DNA of 19,236 nucleotides, from contig JAEZBH010000457.1 in the NCBI GenBank assembly GCA_023427285.1, forward strand, positions 1 through 19,236, written 5' to 3'. Made by a program: the position numbers and the translations under genes. The DNA comes from Pseudomonadota bacterium (GTDB taxonomy: Bacteria > Pseudomonadota > Alphaproteobacteria > Sphingomonadales > Sphingomonadaceae). This document shows positions 1 through 6,314 of the stretch, one piece after another. Below the pieces are notes generated by a model, which did no database searches, was not told the origin of the DNA, and saw nothing but the letters and a program-made list of their open reading frames with translations. Positions within the stretch are counted from its first letter, which is position 1. Every line of letters begins with the position of its first letter.

Positions 1-648
1 CGTATTGGCAAGCCACGCAACGGCCTCGGCCGGCGAGCCCTGCACCGCCGAGCCGTAGCCTTCCGACAAAGGCTCGCCGTTCTTGGTGACGGTAACATGG
101 AGCGACGGCAGGTCATGCGCACGCGGATCAACGCGGGCCTCGCCCAGCACATAGACGCCGCACGACGCGTTGTCGGACACGGTATCGACGATGCCAATCT
201 TCCAGTCATGAATGCGGCTATCAACGATCTCAAAGCAAGGCGCGATGCTCTCGGTCGCTGCAATCACCTGCTCGGCAGTGACGCCCGGACCCTTCAGCGA
301 GTCCTTCAGAATGAAGGCGATCTCGGCTTCCGCGCGCGGCTGGATCAGGCCGTTGGCCTTGATGTCGATATCGCCCTCAATGAACATGCGGTCGGTCAGG
401 AAACCGAAGTCCGGCTGGTGCACGCCCAGCATGTCCTGCACGGCCTTGGAGGTGACGCCGATCTTCTTGCCGACGACACGCTCGCCGTCTTCCAGGCGGC
501 GGTCGAGAATACCGAGCGAAATGGCGTAGGCGTCGTCAATGGTCAAAGACGCATCACGCTCCATCAGCGGCTGCACGGTCTTGCCCGCACGCAGCGCCTG
601 ATAAAGCTCGTCGGCGTATTTTGCGATCACAGCGGAGCGATCGGTCAC
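1..648 (-). CDS. hsaE: 2-hydroxydienoate hydratase, HsaE/TesE/MhpD type (partial, 3' end outside window)
   Basis: Hydrates the 2-hydroxyhexa-2,4-dienoate released from steroid ring A by HsaD, giving a 4-hydroxy-2-oxo acid for the next aldolase step; cytoplasmic and divalent-metal dependent in this family. I translated 216 residues; family members are about 260, so roughly 45 C-terminal residues lie beyond the left edge. The metal-binding pattern known from MhpD is present: E107 and E109 in PRAEAEIAF and E140 in APCFEIVDSR. A GKKIGVTS segment lies near residues 61-67. The GTG start overlaps the hsaB stop as GTGA and has a strong GGAGGT ribosome site inside the end of hsaB, so translation is probably coupled. 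It is last in the visible hsaA-hsaD-hsaB-hsaE operon; HsaF/HsaG homologues would be expected next. The family is clear; assignment to the steroid pathway rests on context. Confidence 0.9.
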   Translation of the reverse strand, partial: MTDRSAVIAKYADELYQALRAGKTVQPLMERDASLTIDDAYAISLGILDRRLEDGERVVGKKIGVTSKAVQDMLGVHQPDFGFLTDRMFIEGDIDIKANGLIQPRAEAEIAFILKDSLKGPGVTAEQVIAATESIAPCFEIVDSRIHDWKIGIVDTVSDNASCGVYVLGEARVDPRAHDLPSLHVTVTKNGEPLSEGYGSAVQGSPAEAVAWLANT

Positions 649-1154
649 AGATAACCTCCGTCCTGATAAATGAGCGGCGACACCGGCCCGGTGAGGCGCA
701 CGTCTTCAACGCGGATGACGACGATGCTGTGGGTGCCGTAGGGCGTCAGCATGTCGATGGTGCCGGAAATATTGGACTGCGCATCGGCCAGCCGGGGAAT
801 GCCGTTGTGGTCATCCTCCCAGCTGCCGACGCCGAAACGCTCCTCCGGCGGCAGCTTGCCGCCGAACGCGCCAGAGACGTCCTGCTGGTCACGCGCCAGC
901 AGATTGACGCAAACCGGCTGACCGACCGCCAGCGCACAGTGGATGCAGGCCGACTGGTTGACGCAGATCAGCACGGTCGGCGGCTCGGCGGTCATGGAGG
1001 TGATCGAGGTGGCGGTCAGCCCAAGCGGGCCGCTCGCCCCACGCGTCGTAAGCACAGCAACACCCGAGGCCAGGCGGCGCATCGCGCCCTTGAACGCTGC
1101 CCGAAGTTCATCGGACAGCCCAGCCTCAGCTGATTTGAGAACAGTCTCAGCCAC
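645..1154 (-). CDS. hsaB: Flavin reductase component of 3-HSA 4-monooxygenase
   Basis: Small NADH:flavin oxidoreductase that supplies reduced FMN to HsaA for hydroxylation of the phenolic 9,10-seco-steroid 3-HSA. The 169-residue length is normal for the flavin_reduct (HpaC-like) family. Visible family features are the N-terminal FKGAMRRLASGVAVLTT, the flavin-contacting GLTATSITSMTAEPPTVLICVN around residues 44-66, and a C-terminal PLIYQDGGYL. I chose the GTG start at 1154 because the open frame further upstream runs through the end of hsaD and has no family similarity. The start overlaps the hsaD stop by 8 bp and has no good Shine-Dalgarno of its own, so coupling to hsaD is likely. Its neighbours (HsaA, HsaD, HsaE) make the HsaB role very probable. 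Confidence 0.92.
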   Translation of the reverse strand: MAETVLKSAEAGLSDELRAAFKGAMRRLASGVAVLTTRGASGPLGLTATSITSMTAEPPTVLICVNQSACIHCALAVGQPVCVNLLARDQQDVSGAFGGKLPPEERFGVGSWEDDHNGIPRLADAQSNISGTIDMLTPYGTHSIVVIRVEDVRLTGPVSPLIYQDGGYL

Positions 1155-1965
1155 GGAGAAACTCGACGGAATAGCGGTTGAACTCGTCCGCCCGCTCAAC
1201 CTGCACCCAGTGGCCCACCTTGTTGAAGGTGATGACGCGCACATCCTCGCACTGGTCGAGGAAGTAATTGATGCCGGTGAGCGGCATGAAACGCTCTGCA
1301 CTGCCCCAGAACACCAGGATCGGCATTTTCAGCTCGCCAAGGCGCGGCTGGAGGTTCGGCGTGCGCATCCGCACGATCACGTCCTTCGGCTGGGTGCGGG
1401 CAACGGCAAAGCGTTCCTTCACCAGCGCGTCGGTGACGTGAATGGGGTCATGCACCAGATTGGTGATGAGGCGGCGCTGCTCGTCTTCGTTGAAATCCGG
1501 ACCGCCGAAGGAGCTGACCATGCCCGCAATGCCCGGCATGGCGAAATAGGCCTCGCGCTCCTCGATGCAGCCCGGAGCCATCAGGATCAGCCGGTCGATG
1601 AATTCCGGGTGATCCAGCGCCATCTGGAGGGCAATGCCGCCGCCCAGCGAGTTGCCGACGAGGGTTGCCTTCTCGATGCCCTGCTTGCGCAGCGCTTCAT
1701 AAAGCGTGTCGGTGAACAGCTGGAGGGTATAGTCAATGCCCTCGGGCTTGGAGGATTGGCCGTAGCCGATCAGGTCAGGCAGGACAACGCGGAAGCCCGC
1801 GGCCACAAACGGCGGGACATTCTGGCGGAAGTTCGACTGGCCCGATGCGCCGGGACCGCTGCCGTGAATGAACACCACGGCGGCACCGTCTTTCGGACCG
1901 GTTTCATTGATGACGATGTCATAACCGCCTTCAACGGTATGCACAGTTTTACGAAGTTCCGACAT
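1147..1965 (-). CDS. hsaD: Meta-cleavage product hydrolase (4,9-DSHA hydrolase)
   Basis: α/β-hydrolase that cleaves the C-C bond of the HsaC product (4,9-DSHA), giving the C/D-ring propionate acid (HIP/DOHNAA) and a 2-hydroxyhexadienoate. It is 272 residues long, close to the family. The oxyanion-side motif HGSGPGASG is at residues 34-42. The nucleophile elbow GNSLGG places Ser106, and the base is His252 in KVGHW. The acid position is unusual: FWGSAERF has Glu224 where BphD/HsaD enzymes have Asp (GxxDR). The 28-residue distance from Glu224 to His252 equals that between Asp241 and His269 of M. tuberculosis HsaD as I recall it, so the alignment is firm; the GAG codon is clear. The start at 1965 follows a GGGGGAG ribosome site; the upstream extension lies in the end of hsaA and was rejected. 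A 34-bp gap separates it from hsaA. Confidence 0.93.
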   Translation of the reverse strand: MSELRKTVHTVEGGYDIVINETGPKDGAAVVFIHGSGPGASGQSNFRQNVPPFVAAGFRVVLPDLIGYGQSSKPEGIDYTLQLFTDTLYEALRKQGIEKATLVGNSLGGGIALQMALDHPEFIDRLILMAPGCIEEREAYFAMPGIAGMVSSFGGPDFNEDEQRRLITNLVHDPIHVTDALVKERFAVARTQPKDVIVRMRTPNLQPRLGELKMPILVFWGSAERFMPLTGINYFLDQCEDVRVITFNKVGHWVQVERADEFNRYSVEFLRG

Positions 1966-1999
1966 TTGCGTCTCCCCCTGACCTGATGATGAGCGGCTG

Positions 2000-3238
2000 T
2001 TAGAGGAACATGAAGCTCGGCGGCTGACCCAGCATGCTGCCAACCAGATCTCCGGCCGTGTTGTTCGGGTCGTTCGCCACGTGGGCGCGCGCCGCCATCA
2101 GATCCAGCCACGGCTGAATGATCGGGCTGTGCATGTAGATCGCGCGGCCACCCAGCAGCGGCAGCAGATCATCCACCAGCGCCGCGCAGCGACGCACGAC
2201 AGACGACGACTGGAAGCGATAGAGGGTGCGCTTTTCCATCGGCACATCCTCACCGCGCTCGCCATAGGCAAGCATGTCGTCCATGTTGCGGCGGAGCGTT
2301 GCTTCCATTTCGTCAACCTGCGCCATCACCCGCGCAATGGCCGCCATCAGGAACGGATCAGCCTTGGACGCCTTGCCGGTGTTGGTGGAAACGCGGCTCT
2401 GCGCGATTTCCAGCGCGGTCTTGGCCGCACCCTTGGCAGCGCCCAGCGCAGAGGTCGAGACGAGGCGGATGAAGATCTGCGCCCACGGCAGACGGAACAG
2501 CGGAGCATCATTCTCGGCCTGGCCCGGATTGCGGCACAGGAAACCATCGACCGCCTTGTGGGTGCGGTAGTCCGGCACGAACGCGCGCTCGACAACGATG
2601 TCCTGCGAGCCGGTGCCCTGAAGACCGAACACGTGCCACTTGTCATCGATGACGTAATCCTTGCGCGGCACGAGGAAGGTGCGCATGTCGGGCGCATCGC
2701 CTTCCTTCTCCGGCGGGATCATGGCGCCGAGCAAAACCCACTGGCAGTGATCCGAACCCGAGGAGAAGCCCCAGCGGCCCGACAGGTAGAAGCCACCCTC
2801 GGTGCGCTCAACCTTGCCGACCGGCTGGTACGACGAGGAGATCAGCACGGAGGTGTCTTCGCCCCACACGTCGATCTGCGCCTGGTTGTGGAACAGCGCC
2901 AGCTCGTACGGGTGACCGCCAACAACGCCATACACCCAGCCGGTGGACATGCAGGCTTCGGCCAGCAGCTTTTGCACCTCATAGAACACGTTCGGGTGCA
3001 TTTCATAACCGCCCCAGCGCTTGGGCTGGAGAATGCGGAACAGACCTGCCGCCTGAAGCTCGGCAATGGTTTCGTCAGGCACCTTGCGCTGCGCAACGGT
3101 TTGCGCGGCACGGGCCTTGATGGCTGGAATCATTGCACGAGCGCGCTCGATCAGAACATCCGGAGACGGAATACCCTGCTCCGCTCCACCCTGCGCCACA
3201 CCGTGAGCGGCAGACACTGCTGTATCGACAACGCTCAT
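2000..3238 (-). CDS. hsaA: 3-HSA 4-monooxygenase oxygenase subunit
   Basis: Class D flavin monooxygenase with an acyl-CoA-dehydrogenase fold. It uses reduced flavin from HsaB to hydroxylate 3-HSA to the catechol 3,4-DHSA. The protein is 412 residues (M. tuberculosis HsaA is 394). Family features include the N-terminal AELQAAGLFRILQPKRWGGYEMHP (about residues 60-83), the central ACMSTGWVYGVVGGHPYELALF and SGRWGFSSGSDHCQWVLLGA segments, and the C-terminal RAHVANDPNNTAGD region. The ATG at 3238 has an AGGAGA ribosome site about 7 nt upstream. It is the first gene of the minus-strand hsaA-D-B-E operon. It is driven by a clear TTGACA-18-TAAAGT promoter carrying the TGCGTA-N18-TACGCA element. Confidence 0.94.
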   Translation of the reverse strand: MSVVDTAVSAAHGVAQGGAEQGIPSPDVLIERARAMIPAIKARAAQTVAQRKVPDETIAELQAAGLFRILQPKRWGGYEMHPNVFYEVQKLLAEACMSTGWVYGVVGGHPYELALFHNQAQIDVWGEDTSVLISSSYQPVGKVERTEGGFYLSGRWGFSSGSDHCQWVLLGAMIPPEKEGDAPDMRTFLVPRKDYVIDDKWHVFGLQGTGSQDIVVERAFVPDYRTHKAVDGFLCRNPGQAENDAPLFRLPWAQIFIRLVSTSALGAAKGAAKTALEIAQSRVSTNTGKASKADPFLMAAIARVMAQVDEMEATLRRNMDDMLAYGERGEDVPMEKRTLYRFQSSSVVRRCAALVDDLLPLLGGRAIYMHSPIIQPWLDLMAARAHVANDPNNTAGDLVGSMLGQPPSFMFL

Positions 3239-3281
3239 GATTGTTATCTCCTGTTGCTAGCAGTCCCTGAATGCTGCCTTA

Positions 3282-3311
3282 TGCGTAAAAACTTTATCGG
3301 TTCTCTACGCA
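3282..3311. promoter_or_regulatory. Candidate operator of hsaA, TGCGTA-N18-TACGCA
   Basis: Perfect inverted repeat of TGCGTA (3282-3287) and TACGCA (3306-3311) with an 18-bp spacer. It overlaps the hsaA core promoter: one half-site sits in the -35/-10 spacer and the other just downstream of the -10. There are 43 nt between this element and the hsaA start codon. The same arrangement recurs ahead of kshA, kstD and hsaC. The binding protein is unknown. Confidence 0.7.
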
Positions 3312-3320
3312 ACCTGTCAA
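3291..3320 (-). promoter_or_regulatory. Sigma70-type promoter of hsaA
   Basis: Read on the minus strand: -35 TTGACA (3315-3320), 18-bp spacer, -10 TAAAGT (3291-3296). The predicted transcript start is near 3284, leaving a leader of about 45 nt before the hsaA ATG. It matches the hsaC promoter almost base for base around the -35, the TGCGyAGnGAA segment and the -10. Confidence 0.7.
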
Positions 3321-3356
3321 GAGCGATCTCGGAACCCATTTATTATCGTCACGTGG

Positions 3357-3448
3357 GGCCCGTATTGCCACGATCTGTGAAAATCGTGGAATAGCCCCGG
3401 CGGCTCTCCCCATTCCTGCCTCGGCCAAACCCATTGGAAATACGGGCC
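3357..3448. repeat. Separated inverted repeat GGCCCGTATTGCC / GGAAATACGGGCC
   Basis: A 13-bp sequence at 3357-3369 recurs in inverted orientation at 3436-3448 with a single mismatch; the innermost 10 bp of overlap with the outer edge, GGCCCGTATT/AATACGGGCC, are perfect. The left arm overlaps the 3363-3393 palindrome. Distance and symmetry fit two binding sites for one regulator, possibly with looping. Confidence 0.5.
3363..3393. repeat. Imperfect palindrome, likely operator
   Basis: CCACGAT (3368-3374) and ATCGTGG (3383-3389) form perfect 7-bp arms around an 8-bp spacer. The symmetry continues outward as TATT (3363-3366) and AATA (3390-3393) with one extra base on the left. It lies about 125-155 bp upstream of the hsaA start and about 235-265 bp from the rightward gene. 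A regulator-binding site is the likely role; the protein is unknown. Confidence 0.55.
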
Positions 3449-3628
3449 TAACCACACACCCCACCGCAAAATCCGGCTTTCTCCCTCCGGAAGTTTGATT
3501 GTGAGTTGCCACTTACTTCTTGTCGAGCGCAAGCGGGCAAGATAGTCTCAGGCAAACAATAAAAGATTTTTCTCAGTCCGCCACAGCGCATTTGCTGTGC
3601 CTTGCGAGAATAATAGGGGGACATTGCG

Positions 3629-4315
3629 TTGCAACACGCCACTCAAGGAACGCATACGGCAAATCGCCTCTCCATGGGCCATCTGGCTCTGCATTACGCC
3701 AAACCGGAAGACGGACCGATTGCCGCCAAGCTCCTCAACCTTATCGGCCTTCTCGAAACCCAGCTGCTTCAGCTGCCCAATGGCACCAATTTCTATCGCT
3801 TCGTGGTGGACAACGCCCACTACGGGCGCGGTGACGGCATTGTTTATCTGTCATGCGTGCCGGAGGCGCAGCAGAAGCTGCTGGAGGCCATGCGCAGCGC
3901 CTTGAAAATCGGCACGAGCGAGCAGCATCCCGCTGTTGACGGCATGCGGGCCGCCCTGCTGGCGGACCCTGAAGCCAGCTTCCATGTCGGCCTTCTGGCG
4001 GACTCGCTGGAGGCCGTTGAGAACCTCGTGCTTGACCTGCGCGAGCGCGCACAGTCCGACCCGGAGCTGAAGGGCCGCCTGAAGATCACGCTCAACCGCC
4101 CCATGCCGGGCGAAGCTACCGTTGATGCGCGGCTGGACGCCTCGCCGGTGTTCGGCGACGTGACGCGCTACGCCTATGGCCGCAACGGCCTTCAGGTGTT
4201 CATCGAAACAGACCTTCTGGTCAGCGGAACGCTCGGCGAGAGCACGGTCATCGAGATCGATTACGTGTTCCCCGGCAGTGAAAGCCACATCCTCTCCGTG
4301 GTGGAGCTAGGCTGA
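3629..4315 (+). CDS. Uncharacterised protein of a steroid-cluster operon
   Basis: I do not recognise this 228-residue protein. It has no signal peptide, membrane segment or cysteine-rich metal motif. It looks like a soluble mixed α/β protein: helical LLNLIGLLETQLLQL near residues 36-50, a GRGDGIVYLS strand region, two Leu/Ala-rich helices around residues 80-135, and a β-rich C-terminal third ending in IEIDYVFPGSESHILSVVELG. The TTG at 3629 was chosen because a run of five G's lies 8 nt upstream; the ATG at 3674 has no ribosome site. It is first in a three-gene plus-strand set with the esterase (49-bp gap) and SDR, divergent from hsaA across a repeat-rich regulatory region. A binding or accessory role in steroid catabolism is possible, but function cannot be assigned. 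Confidence 0.8.
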   Translation: MQHATQGTHTANRLSMGHLALHYAKPEDGPIAAKLLNLIGLLETQLLQLPNGTNFYRFVVDNAHYGRGDGIVYLSCVPEAQQKLLEAMRSALKIGTSEQHPAVDGMRAALLADPEASFHVGLLADSLEAVENLVLDLRERAQSDPELKGRLKITLNRPMPGEATVDARLDASPVFGDVTRYAYGRNGLQVFIETDLLVSGTLGESTVIEIDYVFPGSESHILSVVELG

Positions 4316-4364
4316 GCCTCGCTCGGACACTCCCGCATCCTCACCGATAAAGACAGGACGCCCC

Positions 4365-5321
4365 ATGCCTCTTGATCCGCAAATTGCTGCAAAGCTCGAT
4401 CCGCACATTGCAGCCATGCTTGCCAACGCGCCGGATTTCCCGACAGCCGGCACCATTCCGGCCGCCGAATTGCGCAGAATAGTTCGCGAAAGCTCGATTG
4501 CCATTCCCGGCCCGGACGTAACCCTTGCCTCCGTTGAGGATCGGACCATTCCCGGCCCCGGCGGCGATCTTCCCGTTCGCATCTACACGCCCGTCGGCAC
4601 CGGGCCGCACCCGGTCATCGTTTATTTTCACGGCGGCGGCTGGGTGGTGGGCGACCTCGACACCCAAGACATGATCGCCCGAGGGCTGAGCGCCGGGTCT
4701 GACAGCATCGTCATCTCGGTTGACTATCGCCTGGCGCCGGAAAACCCCTTCCCCGCTGCGATCGAGGACGCCTGGGCCGCAACCCAGTGGGCGTTTGCCA
4801 ATGCGCGCGCGCTTGGCGGCGATCCGGAGCGCATGGGCGTTGCCGGTGACAGCGCGGGCGGCTCGCTGGCCGCAGTTTCGGCAATCTTTGCCCGCGATGC
4901 GGGGCTGCCCTTGCGCGCACAGGTGCTGTTCTATGGCGCATGCAACTACCCCTCTGTCGAGACCGCCTCGGCACAGGAATATGCCACGGGCCCGATCCTG
5001 CGGCGCGAAGACACCATGTATTTCTGGGGCCAGTATCTGACCGACCCTGAGCGCGAACAGCACGACTTCCGCGCCTCGCCAATGCGGGCCGAAAGCCATG
5101 CGGGTCTTGCACCCGCGTTCGTGGGCACGGCGGAATGCGACCCCTCGCGCGATGACGCGGAAAATTACGGCGAAAAGCTGAGGACCGCAGGCGTCGAAAC
5201 AGAAATTCACCGTTACAAGGGCATGATTCACGGCTTCGTCTCGTGGGTGGGCTTCCTGCCCGGCGCGCAAAAAGCCATGGCCGATGCCAATGCCTTCCTG
5301 AAGCGTCAGTTCGCCAAATAA
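4365..5321 (+). CDS. α/β-hydrolase, hormone-sensitive-lipase (GDXG) family esterase
   Basis: Cytoplasmic carboxylesterase-type enzyme of 318 residues, typical for bacterial HSL-family (GDXG) esterases. The oxyanion-hole motif HGGGW starts at His89. The nucleophile motif GDSAGG gives Ser163, and the catalytic acid is Asp259 in ECDPSRD. The catalytic His289 lies in MIHGF. The N-terminal cap resembles other family members (DPHIAAMLA, IPAAELRR). The ATG at 4365 is preceded by a modest AGGAC ribosome site. It lies 49 bp after the uncharacterised gene and 56 bp before an SDR. In a steroid locus it could hydrolyse steroid esters or a lactone intermediate; the substrate cannot be read from sequence. 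The fold and active site are secure. Confidence 0.9.
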   Translation: MPLDPQIAAKLDPHIAAMLANAPDFPTAGTIPAAELRRIVRESSIAIPGPDVTLASVEDRTIPGPGGDLPVRIYTPVGTGPHPVIVYFHGGGWVVGDLDTQDMIARGLSAGSDSIVISVDYRLAPENPFPAAIEDAWAATQWAFANARALGGDPERMGVAGDSAGGSLAAVSAIFARDAGLPLRAQVLFYGACNYPSVETASAQEYATGPILRREDTMYFWGQYLTDPEREQHDFRASPMRAESHAGLAPAFVGTAECDPSRDDAENYGEKLRTAGVETEIHRYKGMIHGFVSWVGFLPGAQKAMADANAFLKRQFAK

Positions 5322-5339
5322 CGACATCAAGCATAAAAA

Positions 5340-5359
5340 GCCGGGGCGATGCCCCCGGT
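5340..5359. other. Stem-loop just upstream of the SDR ribosome site
   Basis: CCGGGG (5341-5346), six-base loop, CCCCGG (5353-5358), preceded by an A-tract and followed directly by the AGGGGGAAG ribosome site of the SDR gene. There is no T-tract on the plus strand. Read on the minus strand it is a hairpin followed by five T's, so it could stop antisense transcription or shape the mRNA 5' of the SDR. Confidence 0.45.
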
Positions 5360-5377
5360 CAGGGGGAAGAAAAACAA

Positions 5378-6232
5378 ATGGCACTCGACAAGGAAAAATT
5401 CGCAGGCGGCGTTGCCGTGATTACCGGCGCTGGCGCGGGTATCGGCTCAGGGCTGGCGCGGCGCGCAGGCGCTCTCGGCATGACGGTTGTCGTCACCGAC
5501 ATCAACGGCGCAAACGCTGAAAAGGTGGCCGAGGAAATCCGCGCAAATGGCGGCAAGGCCGAAGCGATGGTGGTGGACGTCTCCAAGCCCGCCGAACTGG
5601 ACCGCCTGGCCGAGGAGGTCTTCGCCCGCCACGGCGAGGTGCGCCTGCTGGTGAACAACGCCGGCATCGAGACCATCGGTTACACGTGGGAAATTCCAAC
5701 CGAGCGCTGGGAAGCCACACTCAACATCAACATCCACGGCATCATTCACGGCGTGCGCGCCTTCGTGCCGAAAATCATCGAAACCGGCAAGGAAGCCTGG
5801 ATCGCCAACCTCGCCTCCGTCGGCTCGTTCGGCATGATGCCGACCCAGACCGCCTATATGGTGACGAAGCACGCCATCCAGTCGTTCAACGAGTGCCTCT
5901 ATCTGGAAATGGAGCTGGCGAACCTGCCGATCCATGTGTGCTCCGTAATCCCCGGCATGCTCAAGACCAGCATATTCAACGCCGAAGCCGGTGCTGGCGA
6001 GCCGGGCAGCGCTGCCCGTCACCGCAAGGCCATGCATGACATGATGGCCGCTTACGGCATGGATCTGGACGAAGGCTGCAAGGTCATTCTGGAACAGGTG
6101 GCAGAGAACAAATTCTGGTGCTCGACCCAGCCGGAGATGACCGAGTCGATGGTGGCCGAGCGCATTGAATATCTGCGCACCAAGGCCAACCCGACGCTGG
6201 CGGATCAGGCCCGGCAGATTTTGGGGCATTGA
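5378..6232 (+). CDS. Short-chain dehydrogenase/reductase (SDR)
   Basis: Classical SDR of 284 residues, probably oxidising or reducing a steroid hydroxyl/keto group. The cofactor loop TGAGAGIG occupies residues 16-23. Asp41 at the end of β2 (VVTDIN) indicates NAD(H) preference. LLVNNAGIE is present, and the catalytic Ser147, Tyr160 and Lys164 (YMVTK) have the usual spacing. The C-terminal 80 residues are longer than in minimal SDRs. The start at 5378 follows AGGGGGAAG; the frame remains open upstream into the esterase gene but that part shows no SDR features. It is the last gene before the bidirectional terminator at 6263-6294. The exact substrate (3-, 7-, 12- or 17-hydroxysteroid or a degradation intermediate) is unknown. 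Confidence 0.9.
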   Translation: MALDKEKFAGGVAVITGAGAGIGSGLARRAGALGMTVVVTDINGANAEKVAEEIRANGGKAEAMVVDVSKPAELDRLAEEVFARHGEVRLLVNNAGIETIGYTWEIPTERWEATLNINIHGIIHGVRAFVPKIIETGKEAWIANLASVGSFGMMPTQTAYMVTKHAIQSFNECLYLEMELANLPIHVCSVIPGMLKTSIFNAEAGAGEPGSAARHRKAMHDMMAAYGMDLDEGCKVILEQVAENKFWCSTQPEMTESMVAERIEYLRTKANPTLADQARQILGH

Positions 6233-6262
6233 TTGCCCGCAAAAAGACAGCGGCTAAAAAGC

Positions 6263-6294
6263 AGGAGGGGCCTCAAAGGGCCCCTCCTTTTTTT
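6263..6294. terminator. Bidirectional intrinsic terminator
   Basis: A perfect 10-bp stem, AGGAGGGGCC (6263-6272) with GGCCCCTCCT (6279-6288), a six-base loop and a T-run to 6294. An upstream A-tract supplies T's on the minus strand. It serves the SDR gene on the plus strand and the convergent DUF1214 gene on the minus strand. Confidence 0.9.
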
Positions 6295-6314
6295 ATATAG
6301 GCTTATGCCACGCC

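Larger units (their letters stand above)
3239..3628. other. Divergent intergenic region between hsaA and the 228-aa protein gene
   Basis: 390 bp without a convincing gene. It holds the hsaA promoter and operator next to hsaA, an imperfect 31-bp palindrome (3363-3393), a pair of 13-bp inverted repeats (3357-3369 and 3436-3448), and a small inverted repeat CACAGC-6-GCTGTG (3582-3599) shortly before the ribosome site of the rightward gene. I could not find a convincing -35/-10 pair for the rightward gene. Short open frames in this region lack ribosome sites and family features. Confidence 0.75.

Noticed and set aside
943..1986. 347-codon open frame on the plus strand
   Set aside because: Antisense to hsaB/hsaD, with His/Arg/Ala-biased composition and no family features; a by-product of GC-rich codon use.
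2081..3394. 437-codon open frame on the plus strand
   Set aside because: Antisense to hsaA, which has strong family similarity and a ribosome site.
3239..3628. Mycobacterial KstR-type operator (TnnAACnnGTTnnA)
   Set aside because: I found no convincing match here or in the kshA-kstD and hsaC control regions.
3294..3642. Short minus-strand open frames in the hsaA upstream region
   Set aside because: They cover the hsaA promoter and inverted repeats, have no ribosome sites and no recognisable domains.
5243..5377. Extended N-terminus of the first SDR
   Set aside because: It runs through the end of the esterase gene; the SDR domain and a strong ribosome site begin at 5378.
4341..5384. 347-codon open frame on the minus strand
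   Set aside because: Antisense to the esterase, whose catalytic motifs are all intact on the plus strand.
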